Source: an uncultured Sphingomonadaceae bacterium (GTDB lineage Bacteria; Pseudomonadota; Alphaproteobacteria; Sphingomonadales; Sphingomonadaceae). Taken from it: a stretch of DNA of 64,000 nucleotides. Each line of letters starts with the position of its first letter. Positions within the stretch are counted from its first letter, which is position 1. The notes below the pieces were generated by a model. The model ran no database searches, was not told where the DNA came from, and saw only the letters and a list, made by a program, of their open reading frames with translations. The DNA is taken from NCBI GenBank assembly GCA_947495985.1, contig CANMBD010000005.1:1-64000 (forward strand). Reading direction: 5' to 3'. A program made the position numbers and the translations under genes. This document shows, one piece after another, positions 24,807 through 33,998 of the stretch.

Positions 24807-25247
24807 GTGACAAAATATGCCACGATAGATGAAGTGATGGAAACGCTTTATGATTGCATATCTGGACCGCCGGGTGGGCAAGATTGGGAGCGCGATCGAG
24901 AAATCTACCATCCCAAAGCGTTGATCAATCGCACACGTATTGTTGATGGCAAGCCGGTTATTTTTTCCTTTTCCTATGATGAGTTTGTCGAGGCCACCAT
25001 TCCGCTGCTTGAAGGGAGGTCTTTTTACGAGATTGAAATTGGCCGTAAGACGGACCTTTTTGGTCAGATTGCCCATGTCTATTCGACCTATGAAGCCAGG
25101 GAGACGCCTGACCATCCTGAAACCCAGTTTCGTGGTGTGAATATGGTGCATTTGTGGAATGACGGAGTCCGCTGGTGGATCATGGCGATGATCTGGGACA
25201 ATGAACGGGAAGGGGTAAACTTGCCGAAAGAATGGCTCGCCAAATAA
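24807..25247 (+). CDS. NTF2-like / SnoaL-like hypothetical protein
   Basis: 146 aa from GTG 24807, with GGAGGGA (24793-24799) at good spacing. Order of secondary structure and motifs (HPKALINRTRI, then YEIEIGRKTDLFGQIAHVYS, and VNMVHLWNDGVRWWIMAMIW near the end) fits the cone-shaped NTF2/SnoaL fold. No catalytic residues can be named. Ends 42 nt before parC, possibly co-transcribed. Confidence 0.82.
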   Translation: MTKYATIDEVMETLYDCISGPPGGQDWERDREIYHPKALINRTRIVDGKPVIFSFSYDEFVEATIPLLEGRSFYEIEIGRKTDLFGQIAHVYSTYEARETPDHPETQFRGVNMVHLWNDGVRWWIMAMIWDNEREGVNLPKEWLAK

Positions 25248-25289
25248 TCCCTCTCCACAAGCGGAATCGACCCTGCTATCGCATCCAGC

Positions 25290-27563
25290 ATGAGTGATGT
25301 AACCGATGCGCCCGGCGCGCAGCCCGAAGATGAATTTGATGCCATAGTGGACGCACCGTTTGATGCGGCGCTGTCTGAGCGTTACCTGATTTACGCCATG
25401 TCGACAATCACGGCGCGTTCGCTGCCCGACCTGCGTGATGGTTTGAAACCTGTACATCGGCGGCTGTTATGGGCGATGCGGTTGCTGAAACTGGACCCGG
25501 CACAAGGTTATAAAAAATGTGCCCGCGTCGTCGGCGATGTGATCGGCAAATATCATCCCCATGGCGATCAGTCAGTCTATGACGCGATGGTCCGCCTCGC
25601 GCAGAGTTTTGCGATGCGCTATCCGCTCGTCGACGGGCAGGGAAATTTCGGCAATATCGACGGAGATAATGCGGCTGCCTACCGATATACCGAGGCGCGC
25701 CTTACGCGCACCGCGATTGAGCTGATGCATGGGCTCGACGAAGGCACGGTTGATTTTAAGCCAACCTATAATGGCGAAGATGAAGAGCCGGAAATCATGC
25801 CTGGTCTGTTTCCCAATCTGCTGGCTAATGGCGCGAGCGGCATTGCGGTCGGCATGGCGACCAGCATTCCTTCGCATAATGTGGCCGAGATTATCGATGC
25901 CGCAACATTGCTGATCGAAAGGCCGAAGGCCGAGCACGCTGAGATAATGGAGATTATCAAGGGCCCTGATCTTCCCACTGGCGGCACGCTGGTCGATCCG
26001 AAGTCGGTTATTGATGCTGCTTATGAAAGCGGCCGCGGCGCGATGCGCGTGCGGGCGAAGTGGGAGAAGGAAGACGCCGAAGGTCGAGGTGCCTGGCAGA
26101 TAGTCGTCACCGAAATTCCCTATCAGGTGCAAAAGGGTAAGCTGATCGAACAGATCGCCCAGATTATTGCCGACAAGAAGCTTCCTATTCTCGCCGACAT
26201 TCGTGACGAATCAGACGAAGACGTCCGCATCGTGCTGGAGCCGAAAAGTCGCGCTGTCGATCCTGATGATCTGATGAACGCCTTGTTCCGGATGAGCGAT
26301 CTGGAAAACCGCTTTTCGCTCAACATGAATGTGCTCGACAAGGACCGCACGCCCAAGGTCATGGGCATCACCGAAGTCCTGCAACATTGGATTGTCCATC
26401 AGATCGAGGTGCTGGTGCGCCGTTCGCAGCATCGCATAGACAAGATCGATTCCCGGCTTGAACTGCTCGAAGGCTATATAATCGCCTATCTCAATCTCGA
26501 CCGCGTGATCGAGATTATCCGGAATAATGACGAGCCGAAGCCACTTCTGATGGAAGAGTTCAAGCTTAATGACCGCCAGGCGGAGGCGATCCTCAACATG
26601 CGGTTGCGGTCTTTGCGCAAGCTTGAGGAAATGGAGTTACGGACCGAGCGGGACAAGCTGCTGGAAGAACGCGAGGGGCTGGCTAAATTGATTGAAAGCC
26701 CGGCACGGCAGAAGACACGTCTGAAAAAAGATCTCGCGGCGATGCGCAAACTTTATGCAGAAGATACCGAGCTGGGCGCACGCCGGACGATGCTGGAAGA
26801 AGCGGCGCCCGCGCGTGAAATTTCACTCGAAGCATTTATCGAGAAAGAGCCGGTTACCGTTATCATGTCCAAGCGCGGCTGGATCAAGGCGATGAAGGGG
26901 CATGCCGACCTGTCCAAGCCAGAGTCCTTCAAGTTCAAGGAAGGCGATGGTCCGAGATACGCCTTTCATGCACAAACGACGGACAAGCTGTTAATGTGCT
27001 GCGATAACGGGCGATTCTACACGATTGGTGCGGACAAGCTGCCCGGCGCGCGCGGCTTTGGTGAACCAGTGGCGTCGATGGTCGATATGGAGCCGGGGAC
27101 CGAGCCGGTTGCGATGATGGTGGCTGATCCCAAGGGCAAGCTTCTGATCGCGTCGACATGGGGTCGGGGCTTTGTCACCAACATCGCGGATGTGGTTGCC
27201 GAAACCAAAAAGGGGCGTCAGGTTGTCAACCTGAAAGGCGACGCAAAATTGCTGGTTGTGCGGCCTGTTACCGCGGATGCAGACCATGTCGCGGCCATTG
27301 GTGAAAACCGCAAACTGGTGGTTTTCGCACTGTCCGAAATGCCCGAAATGGCGAAGGGACAGGGCGTCATGTTGCAACGATATAAAGATGGCGGATTGTC
27401 AGACGCGACAGTGTTTAAACTGGAAGAGGGCCTGAGCTGGGCCATGGGCGGCGACACCGGCCGTACGCGGACCGAACATGATCTGACCATGTGGCGGGTT
27501 GCTCGCGGAGCGGCAGGAAGACTGCCGCCGACAGGTTTCCCCAAGAGCGGGAAATTTGATTGA
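25290..27563 (+). CDS. parC: DNA topoisomerase IV subunit A
   Basis: 757 aa. Type IIA topoisomerase A subunit: [20 protein letters not shown], the quinolone-determining stretch [16 protein letters not shown] (about 86-101), and the catalytic Tyr133 in YRYTEARL. The C-terminal part (about 500-740) has a reduced set of beta-pinwheel blades without a GyrA box, as in ParC. With ParE it decatenates daughter chromosomes. The residues equivalent to E. coli ParC Ser80 and Glu84 are Gln and Asp, which appears normal for alphaproteobacteria. Confidence 0.95.
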   Translation: MSDVTDAPGAQPEDEFDAIVDAPFDAALSERYLIYAMSTITARSLPDLRDGLKPVHRRLLWAMRLLKLDPAQGYKKCARVVGDVIGKYHPHGDQSVYDAMVRLAQSFAMRYPLVDGQGNFGNIDGDNAAAYRYTEARLTRTAIELMHGLDEGTVDFKPTYNGEDEEPEIMPGLFPNLLANGASGIAVGMATSIPSHNVAEIIDAATLLIERPKAEHAEIMEIIKGPDLPTGGTLVDPKSVIDAAYESGRGAMRVRAKWEKEDAEGRGAWQIVVTEIPYQVQKGKLIEQIAQIIADKKLPILADIRDESDEDVRIVLEPKSRAVDPDDLMNALFRMSDLENRFSLNMNVLDKDRTPKVMGITEVLQHWIVHQIEVLVRRSQHRIDKIDSRLELLEGYIIAYLNLDRVIEIIRNNDEPKPLLMEEFKLNDRQAEAILNMRLRSLRKLEEMELRTERDKLLEEREGLAKLIESPARQKTRLKKDLAAMRKLYAEDTELGARRTMLEEAAPAREISLEAFIEKEPVTVIMSKRGWIKAMKGHADLSKPESFKFKEGDGPRYAFHAQTTDKLLMCCDNGRFYTIGADKLPGARGFGEPVASMVDMEPGTEPVAMMVADPKGKLLIASTWGRGFVTNIADVVAETKKGRQVVNLKGDAKLLVVRPVTADADHVAAIGENRKLVVFALSEMPEMAKGQGVMLQRYKDGGLSDATVFKLEEGLSWAMGGDTGRTRTEHDLTMWRVARGAAGRLPPTGFPKSGKFD

Positions 27564-27643
27564 GCCCGGCACCTTAAGATACCCGCTTTGGGCGAAAGAG
27601 CGGATATAAAACTGCTTTTGGATTGGCTTGCAGCAGATATGAC

Positions 27644-28279
27644 CTATTCAGCGCGCCCATTCATCGCGCTAGCCGTTCGGGCGGAATTTCCAATCAAATC
27701 GAGATCAGGTGATCCCTTGGGGACTAGCCAACTCCCTCCAACACAAAGCACATTTTTCAAGGCCAGCCAATCAACAGCGTTATATGCGTTAATGCCGCCG
27801 GTGGGGCAAAATAGGCACTGGCCAAAAGGTCCGCTTAGTGCCTTTAATGATGGTATCCCGCCGGATGCTTCTGCCGGAAAGAATTTGAAATGACGGAAGC
27901 CCATGTCCATACCGCGCATAATATCACCAGCGCTGGCTATTCCGGGAAGAAATGGGATATTTGCTGAGAGCACCGCTTTACCCAAATCTTCGGTTAATCC
28001 CGGGGACACGATAAATTCTGCGCCCGCCAAAAGTGCTGCATCCAGATTGTCGGGATTGGTGATCGTACCAGCTCCCACGATTGCACCATCTACCTTCCGC
28101 ATTTCTCGAATAACGTCGAGCGCGGCTTCGGTTCTCAAAACCACTTCAAGAACTCTCAATCCATTGGCCACGAGCATTTGTGCTATGGGTCGCGCGTCCG
28201 CGATATCATCAATGACCAACACCGGAATGACCGGTGCTGTCCGCATAAGCTTCTCAATCGGCTGCATATCATCACTCAT
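27644..28279 (-). CDS. KDPG-type (Entner-Doudoroff) aldolase
   Basis: 211 aa from ATG 28279 (ATG 28291 also possible). Class I pyruvate aldolase: Glu45 and Arg49 in LEVVLRT, GTITNPDNL, and Schiff-base Lys132 in FKFFPAE, at the same positions as in E. coli Eda. It splits or forms 2-keto-3-deoxy sugar acid phosphates with pyruvate. Neighbours are not the usual edd/zwf/glk of the Entner-Doudoroff pathway but a HAD phosphatase, a CMP-transferase and a glycosyltransferase in one operon. This suggests a biosynthetic ulosonic-acid role (inference). A central-metabolism eda cannot be excluded. Confidence 0.9.
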   Translation of the reverse strand: MSDDMQPIEKLMRTAPVIPVLVIDDIADARPIAQMLVANGLRVLEVVLRTEAALDVIREMRKVDGAIVGAGTITNPDNLDAALLAGAEFIVSPGLTEDLGKAVLSANIPFLPGIASAGDIMRGMDMGFRHFKFFPAEASGGIPSLKALSGPFGQCLFCPTGGINAYNAVDWLALKNVLCVGGSWLVPKGSPDLDLIGNSARTASAMNGRAE

Positions 28280-28299
28280 CTCTGGCCCCATATGATTAT

Positions 28300-29004
28300 T
28301 TAAGCAGCTTTCCTGCTTGCGGAAGCCGATGTGGCAGGCTTCCCATCGTCCGCGATGAAGAACTTGCCCAATCGGTCGACTACAGTTGTCCCCTCGGGAA
28401 AGGGGTTCGTTGCTTTTTCGGCACGGCCCAAGAAGTCCATATCGCAAGCCAAGGCGCAGTTATAATCCGTCATTGCGTCACCTACAAAAAGACATTGATC
28501 GACAGTCAATCCGTTCGCGCGCATAATATCGCGCGCAATCACATCCTTTTTTTCCGGTGAGCCTCGGGCAGTTTTGAAAAATGGATTCAGGCCTTTGCGC
28601 TCTATAATGATCTGCAACTCATCATGCGGCGTTCCTGAAACAATATGCGCTTGAATATTGCGGCGTACCAGCATTGCAAGAATATCGGCGACGTCAGGCA
28701 GCAAGGCGCTCGCCACGACCTCATCCAGCACAATCGAAGACAATTTGTCGCACCATTGCAGAACTTCATCTTCTGACAATGTTATGCCGAGCAAATCGCG
28801 ATGCAAGCGCGGAATTTTGTCATATCGGGTTTCGCCGGGAACGGCGCGTTGATAATCCTCCACCGCCTGTCGGACATCTGGCCCGAACTCATCATATAGC
28901 GCTCCGAATGCGGTTATTTTGGCATCAACGGAATCGGCGATCACTCCGTCAAAATCAAAGAGGATACAGTTATATTGCGATAGGGAAGTCGGGGTCATGG
29001 GCAC
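28300..29004 (-). CDS. HAD-superfamily phosphatase (subfamily I)
   Basis: 234 aa. Motif I FDFDGVIADS with the nucleophile Asp, motif II HIVSGTP, motif III Lys in ARGSPEKKDVI, and motif IV VGDAMTDYNCA, with an alpha-helical cap between I and II. All catalytic residues are present. It probably dephosphorylates a sugar phosphate made by the neighbouring aldolase. It overlaps the CMP-transferase gene by 35 nt if ATG 29004 is used (28998 is an alternative start). Confidence 0.88.
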   Translation of the reverse strand: MPMTPTSLSQYNCILFDFDGVIADSVDAKITAFGALYDEFGPDVRQAVEDYQRAVPGETRYDKIPRLHRDLLGITLSEDEVLQWCDKLSSIVLDEVVASALLPDVADILAMLVRRNIQAHIVSGTPHDELQIIIERKGLNPFFKTARGSPEKKDVIARDIMRANGLTVDQCLFVGDAMTDYNCALACDMDFLGRAEKATNPFPEGTTVVDRLGKFFIADDGKPATSASASRKAA

Positions 29005-29719
29005 TCCAGTTCACTATTGTTGTGGGATTGACGGTGTCCAACCCGTCTTCGGCATAGACCGCGTAGAGGGCCTGGGCGATGCGATAATCCTCGATATAGT
29101 CTATATCGACGCCAGCCAGCTTGGACAGCGGCTGAAGTACCGGATTATCGCCAACGAAATATTCGCGCGCCAATATTTGCTGGCGTGGCGCCATGTAAAT
29201 GCTGTTGGTCACTTTGAACCAATCGGGCAGTTCTTGTGAAATTGTATGATTGCGACTGGCTTCATAATTGAGGGCGCCTTCGCGCGACCAGAAATATTCC
29301 TTCATCAAATTGACGCCTAGCAAGGAGTCGTTCTCGCCGTGAATCACCTGATCAAGATAAGCGCGAAAAGCATCGAAATATTCCTGCGGTGCCATTAACG
29401 GACAAACCACGGTGGACCATGCGATATGGGTGTGGGGTATGTCCCGCACGATACCGGTTATGACGTCACGAAAAGGCGCAATATGGTCAATTGCCAAATG
29501 GCGCGCACGGTGATGGCGAGAGACGCCGAAACGGTCGCCCAATTCCAAAAACGCTTCGTCTTCGCTCGACAGATAAATCCGCCGTGGGTCGATTATTTTA
29601 GTCAGCTGTGCCAACTTCCATTCGATCAGCGTTTCCTGATCCCCAAAGGGAAGCAAGCATTTCTCCGCAATGCGTGAACTTCCGCGTCGAACCGGAACGA
29701 TTACTCCGAGATCATACAT
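28970..29719 (-). CDS. CMP-sugar synthetase-like cytidylyltransferase (NeuA/KdsB family)
   Basis: 249 aa. The N-terminus GVIVPVRRGSSRIAEKCLLP corresponds to the nucleotide-binding loop of acylneuraminate cytidylyltransferases. Then IYLSSEDEAFLELGDRFGV and a substrate-contact block TVVCPLMAPQEYFDAF. The second half diverges from classical NeuA and KdsB, so the sugar acid cannot be named from sequence. It would make a CMP-activated 2-keto-3-deoxy sugar acid for transfer to a surface polysaccharide. 27 nt downstream of the glycosyltransferase-like gene. Confidence 0.8.
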   Translation of the reverse strand: MYDLGVIVPVRRGSSRIAEKCLLPFGDQETLIEWKLAQLTKIIDPRRIYLSSEDEAFLELGDRFGVSRHHRARHLAIDHIAPFRDVITGIVRDIPHTHIAWSTVVCPLMAPQEYFDAFRAYLDQVIHGENDSLLGVNLMKEYFWSREGALNYEASRNHTISQELPDWFKVTNSIYMAPRQQILAREYFVGDNPVLQPLSKLAGVDIDYIEDYRIAQALYAVYAEDGLDTVNPTTIVNWSAHDPDFPIAI

Positions 29720-29746
29720 GAACGAGTTCCTTTTTGATTGCTCTGA

Positions 29747-30943
29747 TCATGCAGCTTTCTCCAATGGCTGATCGAGATAGCGGGTTATGGCATGGCCCCA
29801 ACGACCTGGGTCAACCGGCTGGATCATGCGAGAAACAATCTCATAGGCATCAAGGGTAGGGTCGGTGGGATCAAACACGCTATTGGCAAGATGGAAGGCA
29901 AACCAACGGCGTGCCAAAGCAGGATCTGCCCGCCTGCTCGTTCCACCAGCAATATCGGCAAGAAATGTGGGCAAATCTTTGTAGGGCAGAAGCCAATCGC
30001 CCGTCGCAAAATCGGACAGTCGCAAAATTGGCGTTCCAAGTGCGGCGCATGTAGACCAGCTTTTGGAATTGCCGACAATCATACCGTCACAATGTTGGCT
30101 CAAAGCCAATGTGGTATGACCGGCCTCCTCGTTGCTGCCGAGCATTACGACCTGACCATGTTTGGCCGATATGGCGGCATCAACCGCACGGTTGTCGCCA
30201 TATAGTTCATTTAAAGGATGGTTGGTTACGGCGAGGATAGCATCATCGCCCAATGCCGATGCAAGTTCCAAGATCATCTCAGCATTGTTTGAATAGCGAT
30301 GGTGTTGCCCGAAGAAATTCTCTTCGTGCTCATATTCCAGCGGCAAGCCGATAATGATTTTGTCGCTTGGCAGACCCGTTTTTGTCAAAAAATCTGCACG
30401 GGTCGAAAGCGCTATATCTGCAAGCATTTGTCCCCACAAAGGTTCAGCAAGCCGGTCAAGCTCGTCGGCCTGTTCAGATGACAAAGAAGGCATCAGGCCA
30501 TGATCGAACAGCGATGGGGACAAGCATATCCAGTTGCTTCCCGTCCGGAAAGGCGGTGCAGCGCCTTCCATAATATAGCGCACAATGCCCGGAAATCGCT
30601 TGGGCGTGGCAATATCGGCGCTGCGACACAAAACAAGATCTGGATCAATGTCATCAACCAATGCAAAAAGATCATCTTCTCCGCTGGCGTCGGTGCGTAA
30701 CAGGGGATGATCCGGGCCATCCAGCATACACCAGCGGACATGACCGAGATCCTCGATCAGATTGATTTGTTCTTCACCGATGCCGGTATTCTGCCATAGC
30801 GGTGACACCATTACATGGACGTCATGGTCCCGGGCAGAGGCTCTAATCAAATGGACAACAATATTTTCGAACCACCATGGGGTTACGACTGGCAGGTAAA
30901 ATAATATGACTTTCCTGTCCTGCGTCACCACATGTCCCAACAT
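29747..30943 (-). CDS. GT-B glycosyltransferase-like protein, KpsS/KpsC-like, of surface polysaccharide synthesis
   Basis: 398 aa from ATG 30943 after GAAGGGAAAG; a longer frame to 31036 has no such signal. It starts with a hydrophobic strand (VILFYLPVVTPWWFENIVVH). The C-terminal half has ILAVTNHPLNELYGDN and then CDGMIVGNSKSWSTCAALGTPILRLSDF. That resembles the His-Pro and N-S-t-x-x-E/A-L-x-G-x-P nucleotide-sugar motifs of capsule Kdo transferases. No signal peptide or membrane anchor. First gene of the operon running to the aldolase gene. Confidence 0.65.
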   Translation of the reverse strand: MLGHVVTQDRKVILFYLPVVTPWWFENIVVHLIRASARDHDVHVMVSPLWQNTGIGEEQINLIEDLGHVRWCMLDGPDHPLLRTDASGEDDLFALVDDIDPDLVLCRSADIATPKRFPGIVRYIMEGAAPPFRTGSNWICLSPSLFDHGLMPSLSSEQADELDRLAEPLWGQMLADIALSTRADFLTKTGLPSDKIIIGLPLEYEHEENFFGQHHRYSNNAEMILELASALGDDAILAVTNHPLNELYGDNRAVDAAISAKHGQVVMLGSNEEAGHTTLALSQHCDGMIVGNSKSWSTCAALGTPILRLSDFATGDWLLPYKDLPTFLADIAGGTSRRADPALARRWFAFHLANSVFDPTDPTLDAYEIVSRMIQPVDPGRWGHAITRYLDQPLEKAA

Positions 30944-31298
30944 CGCTTTCCCTTCTCTTGAGCTCCTGCCGAAGCAATCAGACCCAATGACCCGCCTTCT
31001 TTGTTCCGAAGGCACGCACATCGCTTGCAAAAGCACAGCAAACTATATGCCAACCGCTTTGCAATCCTGCTTAAGTGACTGTATTTTGGGGATATCGAGA
31101 TATTCGAATGTCTGCTGGTTTTGTGCAAACTTCCTAAAGCGGCAAAAATTAGTTTAACCCGGCAAGATTTTGCCGGACCCAGATTATTCCAGAGGATTGC
31201 CAGACAACTAACGCCGCTTTCGAGATAAAGCGGATACCATAATCACAGTTGTATCGTTCGGTGGAGCGGCATTACAACCGAGCCCGCCCAATCGAGCG
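30944..31298. other. 355-bp intergenic region with one hairpin
   Basis: No convincing gene. It must contain the promoter of the minus-strand operon that begins at 30943, though no clear -35/-10 pair stands out. CCGGCAA (31159-31165), 4-nt loop and TTGCCGG (31170-31176) form a hairpin. On the minus strand a T-rich stretch follows it about ten bases later, so it may be a weak terminator for the EamA gene that ends at 31299. Confidence 0.5.
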
Positions 31299-32225
31299 TC
31301 ATTCCACCTTCGGCTTGCGCGCTCGCAATGCGACCAGCAGTCCGGCCATGGCAAGCAGCGCGCCGGCGGCAGGTAGAACGGTCCAGACATAACCTTCGAA
31401 CAGCGTTGACAGGATCATCGCGACGACCGGTACTAGCACGCTGGAATAGGCCGCTTTTCCGGCTCCGATTTCGCGCAGGAGCGCAAAATAGAGCGGAAAG
31501 GTGATTACCGAACCGACAATGGCGAGATAGACGATACCGCCAAGATAGGCGGCGCGCATTTCGATCACAGGCGGGCCGACAGTGATCCATGACAGTAATA
31601 TATTGATCGCCGCACCCCAGAACATCGCCCATGCCAACAGCGTCAGGATCGGATAGCTTTTCAGCCGCGGTAACGCCTGCATCACGTTGGCGACCGACGC
31701 AGATAAAATACCCCCGACAGTCAACGCTACTCCCAATATCACATCAGCCAGTGTCGCCGGCGAGCTTTTATATTCGTGCCAGAAAAGCAGCGCGATGCCG
31801 ACCGCTGCGATGGCGGATCCGGCCAAAAAAGCAGCATTTATCCGCTGGCCCAGAAAGATCCGGCCCAATATCGCATTGGGTACCATCAACAGAGCGAACA
31901 GGACTGCAACCAAGCCGGAGGTAATGTATAGCTCGGCATTATAGACGAAGTTGAAGTTGAATGAGAATTGGGCAATGCCGATCAAGACAGCCCAGAACTG
32001 CCCTTTCATGCCCAAACGGAATGGCAAGCGTTTGAAGCAAACCAGCACGAACATCGCTGCGGCCGCGATCAAGAACCGGTAGCTAACCGACCAGCTTGGC
32101 GGGACGTCTGAGATCTGGTCCTTGATCACCAGCCAGGTCGAACCCCAGATCAGGGAAACCAGCAGAAACGGGAGCAATATGCGCGGCGTGAGTAAACTGG
32201 TTTCGCCGCTGTCCGGCGGTGTCAT
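31299..32225 (-). CDS. EamA/DMT-family permease (RhaT-like)
   Basis: 308 aa with about ten transmembrane helices in two EamA repeats; the first begins LVSLIWGSTWLVIKDQISDV (the G-S-T-W entry motif), the second at about residue 165. Inner-membrane exporter of small metabolites, substrate unknown. Its ATG overlaps the stop of the threonine aldolase-like gene (4 nt), so an amino-acid-related substrate is conceivable. Confidence 0.88.
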   Translation of the reverse strand: MTPPDSGETSLLTPRILLPFLLVSLIWGSTWLVIKDQISDVPPSWSVSYRFLIAAAAMFVLVCFKRLPFRLGMKGQFWAVLIGIAQFSFNFNFVYNAELYITSGLVAVLFALLMVPNAILGRIFLGQRINAAFLAGSAIAAVGIALLFWHEYKSSPATLADVILGVALTVGGILSASVANVMQALPRLKSYPILTLLAWAMFWGAAINILLSWITVGPPVIEMRAAYLGGIVYLAIVGSVITFPLYFALLREIGAGKAAYSSVLVPVVAMILSTLFEGYVWTVLPAAGALLAMAGLLVALRARKPKVE

Positions 32226-33223
32226 AAGGCCCGGATCGCATCGGCCAACGGGCGGATGTCATCCGCGCTCTGGGTCCAGCTGGTGACCAGCCGGGCCTGG
32301 CCTTCGCCCCAGTCATAGAAATCAAATCCGGCGGCGCGCAGGTTTTCCGCTTCACTAGCGGATAATCTGATGAATATCTCGTTTGCTTCGACGGGATGAA
32401 TTAACCGGTTGCTGGCTGCCTCGGCAATGATCTGCGCCCCGGTATTGGCTGCGCGCGCATTGTCCAGCCACAGGTCATCATCCAGCATCGCAAGTATCTG
32501 GGCGGCGAGATAACGTCCCTTGGACTGAAGATGCCCGCCACGCTTGCGGCGGTATTGGGCGTCGCGGGCCAGTTCCGTGTCAAAGAAGACGAGCGCTTCT
32601 GCGCCCATGCCGCCATTTTTGACGAAGCCAAAGCTAAGCGCATCAACACCGGCTTTCCATGTGATATCGGCCGGGTGACAGCCAAGAGTGGCAATCGCAT
32701 TGGCAAAGCGCGCGCCATCCATGTGCAAACCAAGTTTCCGCTGTTTGCAAACTTCCGCAACAGCAGAAACTTCGTCCGGCCTGTAAACCAGGCCATATTC
32801 CGAGGCGTTGGTCAGCGATACCGCGGCGGGCTGCACCTGGTGCACATCGTCCCGGATCGCGGCGCAGTGCTGATCTATGGTTTGCGCGGCAACTTTGGCA
32901 CCTTCGCCATCCACCAGCATCAGTTTCGCCCCGCCAGTATAGAAGCCAGGCGCCCCCGCTTCATCCTGTTCGATATGCGCTTCGCGGTGGCAGATCACTC
33001 CCTGATGCGGTTGGCATAGCGCCGCCAAAGCCAGCGAGTTGGCGGCTGTTCCAGTTGCCACCCACAAAACCTCAACGTTGGTTTCAAACAGATTGGAAAA
33101 GGCGCCGTTCAACTGCGCGCTCAAAGTATCGCCATCATAGGCGGTATCCTGATGGTTGGCTTCCGCCAAAGCTTCCATCACCTTGGGGTGAACCGAAGCA
33201 GCATTATCGGAGAAAAATCGCAT
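32222..33223 (-). CDS. threonine aldolase-like PLP enzyme (beta-eliminating lyase family)
   Basis: 333 aa. Fold type I PLP protein: RFFSDNAASVHPKVMEALAE, VATGTAANSLALAALCQP, GLHMDGARFANAIA (Asp contacting PLP nitrogen), and the Schiff-base Lys in SFGFVKNGGMGAEAL. Low-specificity L-threonine aldolases split threonine or allo-threonine into glycine and acetaldehyde. Coupled to the EamA permease gene downstream. Confidence 0.88.
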   Translation of the reverse strand: MRFFSDNAASVHPKVMEALAEANHQDTAYDGDTLSAQLNGAFSNLFETNVEVLWVATGTAANSLALAALCQPHQGVICHREAHIEQDEAGAPGFYTGGAKLMLVDGEGAKVAAQTIDQHCAAIRDDVHQVQPAAVSLTNASEYGLVYRPDEVSAVAEVCKQRKLGLHMDGARFANAIATLGCHPADITWKAGVDALSFGFVKNGGMGAEALVFFDTELARDAQYRRKRGGHLQSKGRYLAAQILAMLDDDLWLDNARAANTGAQIIAEAASNRLIHPVEANEIFIRLSASEAENLRAAGFDFYDWGEGQARLVTSWTQSADDIRPLADAIRAL

Positions 33224-33333
33224 GAGATGGCCATGCTGCCAACCAACCGCCGCGTCAAGATTGTGATTGCGGGCAGAGCCATGAATATTGCAACTACGGC
33301 CAGTAACATGAGCCCGCCTACTTCAGGTCGAGG

Positions 33334-33825
33334 TCAACCAAGTCTGGCAGAAGCGTCGATCGTTGCCATCATATCATTGTTCGCGACGCCCCTCAAATCC
33401 GCTGGTTTATCAATTCCTACCCGAATATGTTCAAACAGTTGAGCGATCTTTGTCATGGCTTTGTCGGTCAGCAATATATAGGGCTCATCACCTATATGCT
33501 GTTCGTGATATAAAAATCCATCTGCGGACAGGAGATCGATGTAACGAAGCACCAGTTTTTCTGATATTTTGGCTTTTTCTGAAATTTCGGATAGTCGCAA
33601 CTTCGCTCCAGATCGTTTGGCTTCGTAGAGCTCAAGCAAAACATCCCAGATGTTGCCTGTGCAATATTCATCAGGAAAAACGCCAACTCTTGCTCTTCTG
33701 AGGTCGATGGCAAATTGGCCAAGATCAATCTTTCCGATCGCCTGCTCCCATTGTTGGTTTTCCAGCCGCTCCAGTCTTTGCTGGATGTCTTCCAGTAACA
33801 AGATTTGATCGCGCGTTTGATCCAT
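33334..33825 (-). CDS. winged-helix regulator-like protein
   Basis: 163 aa from ATG 33825 (GGAGA upstream). An N-terminal coiled segment (ILLLEDIQQRLERLENQQWE) is followed by a helix-turn-helix region (LRLSEISEKAKISEKLVLRY) and a wing-like FLYHEQHIGDEPYILLTDKA. The layout is MarR-like but no subfamily is certain. Divergent from the LuxR gene, sharing a 173-bp spacer. Confidence 0.7.
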   Translation of the reverse strand: MDQTRDQILLLEDIQQRLERLENQQWEQAIGKIDLGQFAIDLRRARVGVFPDEYCTGNIWDVLLELYEAKRSGAKLRLSEISEKAKISEKLVLRYIDLLSADGFLYHEQHIGDEPYILLTDKAMTKIAQLFEHIRVGIDKPADLRGVANNDMMATIDASARLG

Positions 33826-33998
33826 CACGTATCTCCGATGATGCAGGGGGACTTTGACTTTTACCAAGTCACGTCAGCGAAAGGCCAAATAGAGACAAGG
33901 CCAAGTGATGTTGTCACGCAAACAGGGGACAAGTTGAAAAATTTTGTAAATTGGCCTAGGTTTAATACCGAAAAGTCACAACGCAAGTAGCAGGGGCC

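Noticed and set aside
24777..25457. 226-aa minus-strand open frame opposite the NTF2-like gene and parC start
   Set aside because: It spans two real plus-strand genes and has no recognisable family or start signal.
28970..29004. Possible frameshift joining the HAD and cytidylyltransferase genes
   Set aside because: Both have complete domains of normal length; the 35-nt overlap only reflects an upstream start choice for the HAD gene.
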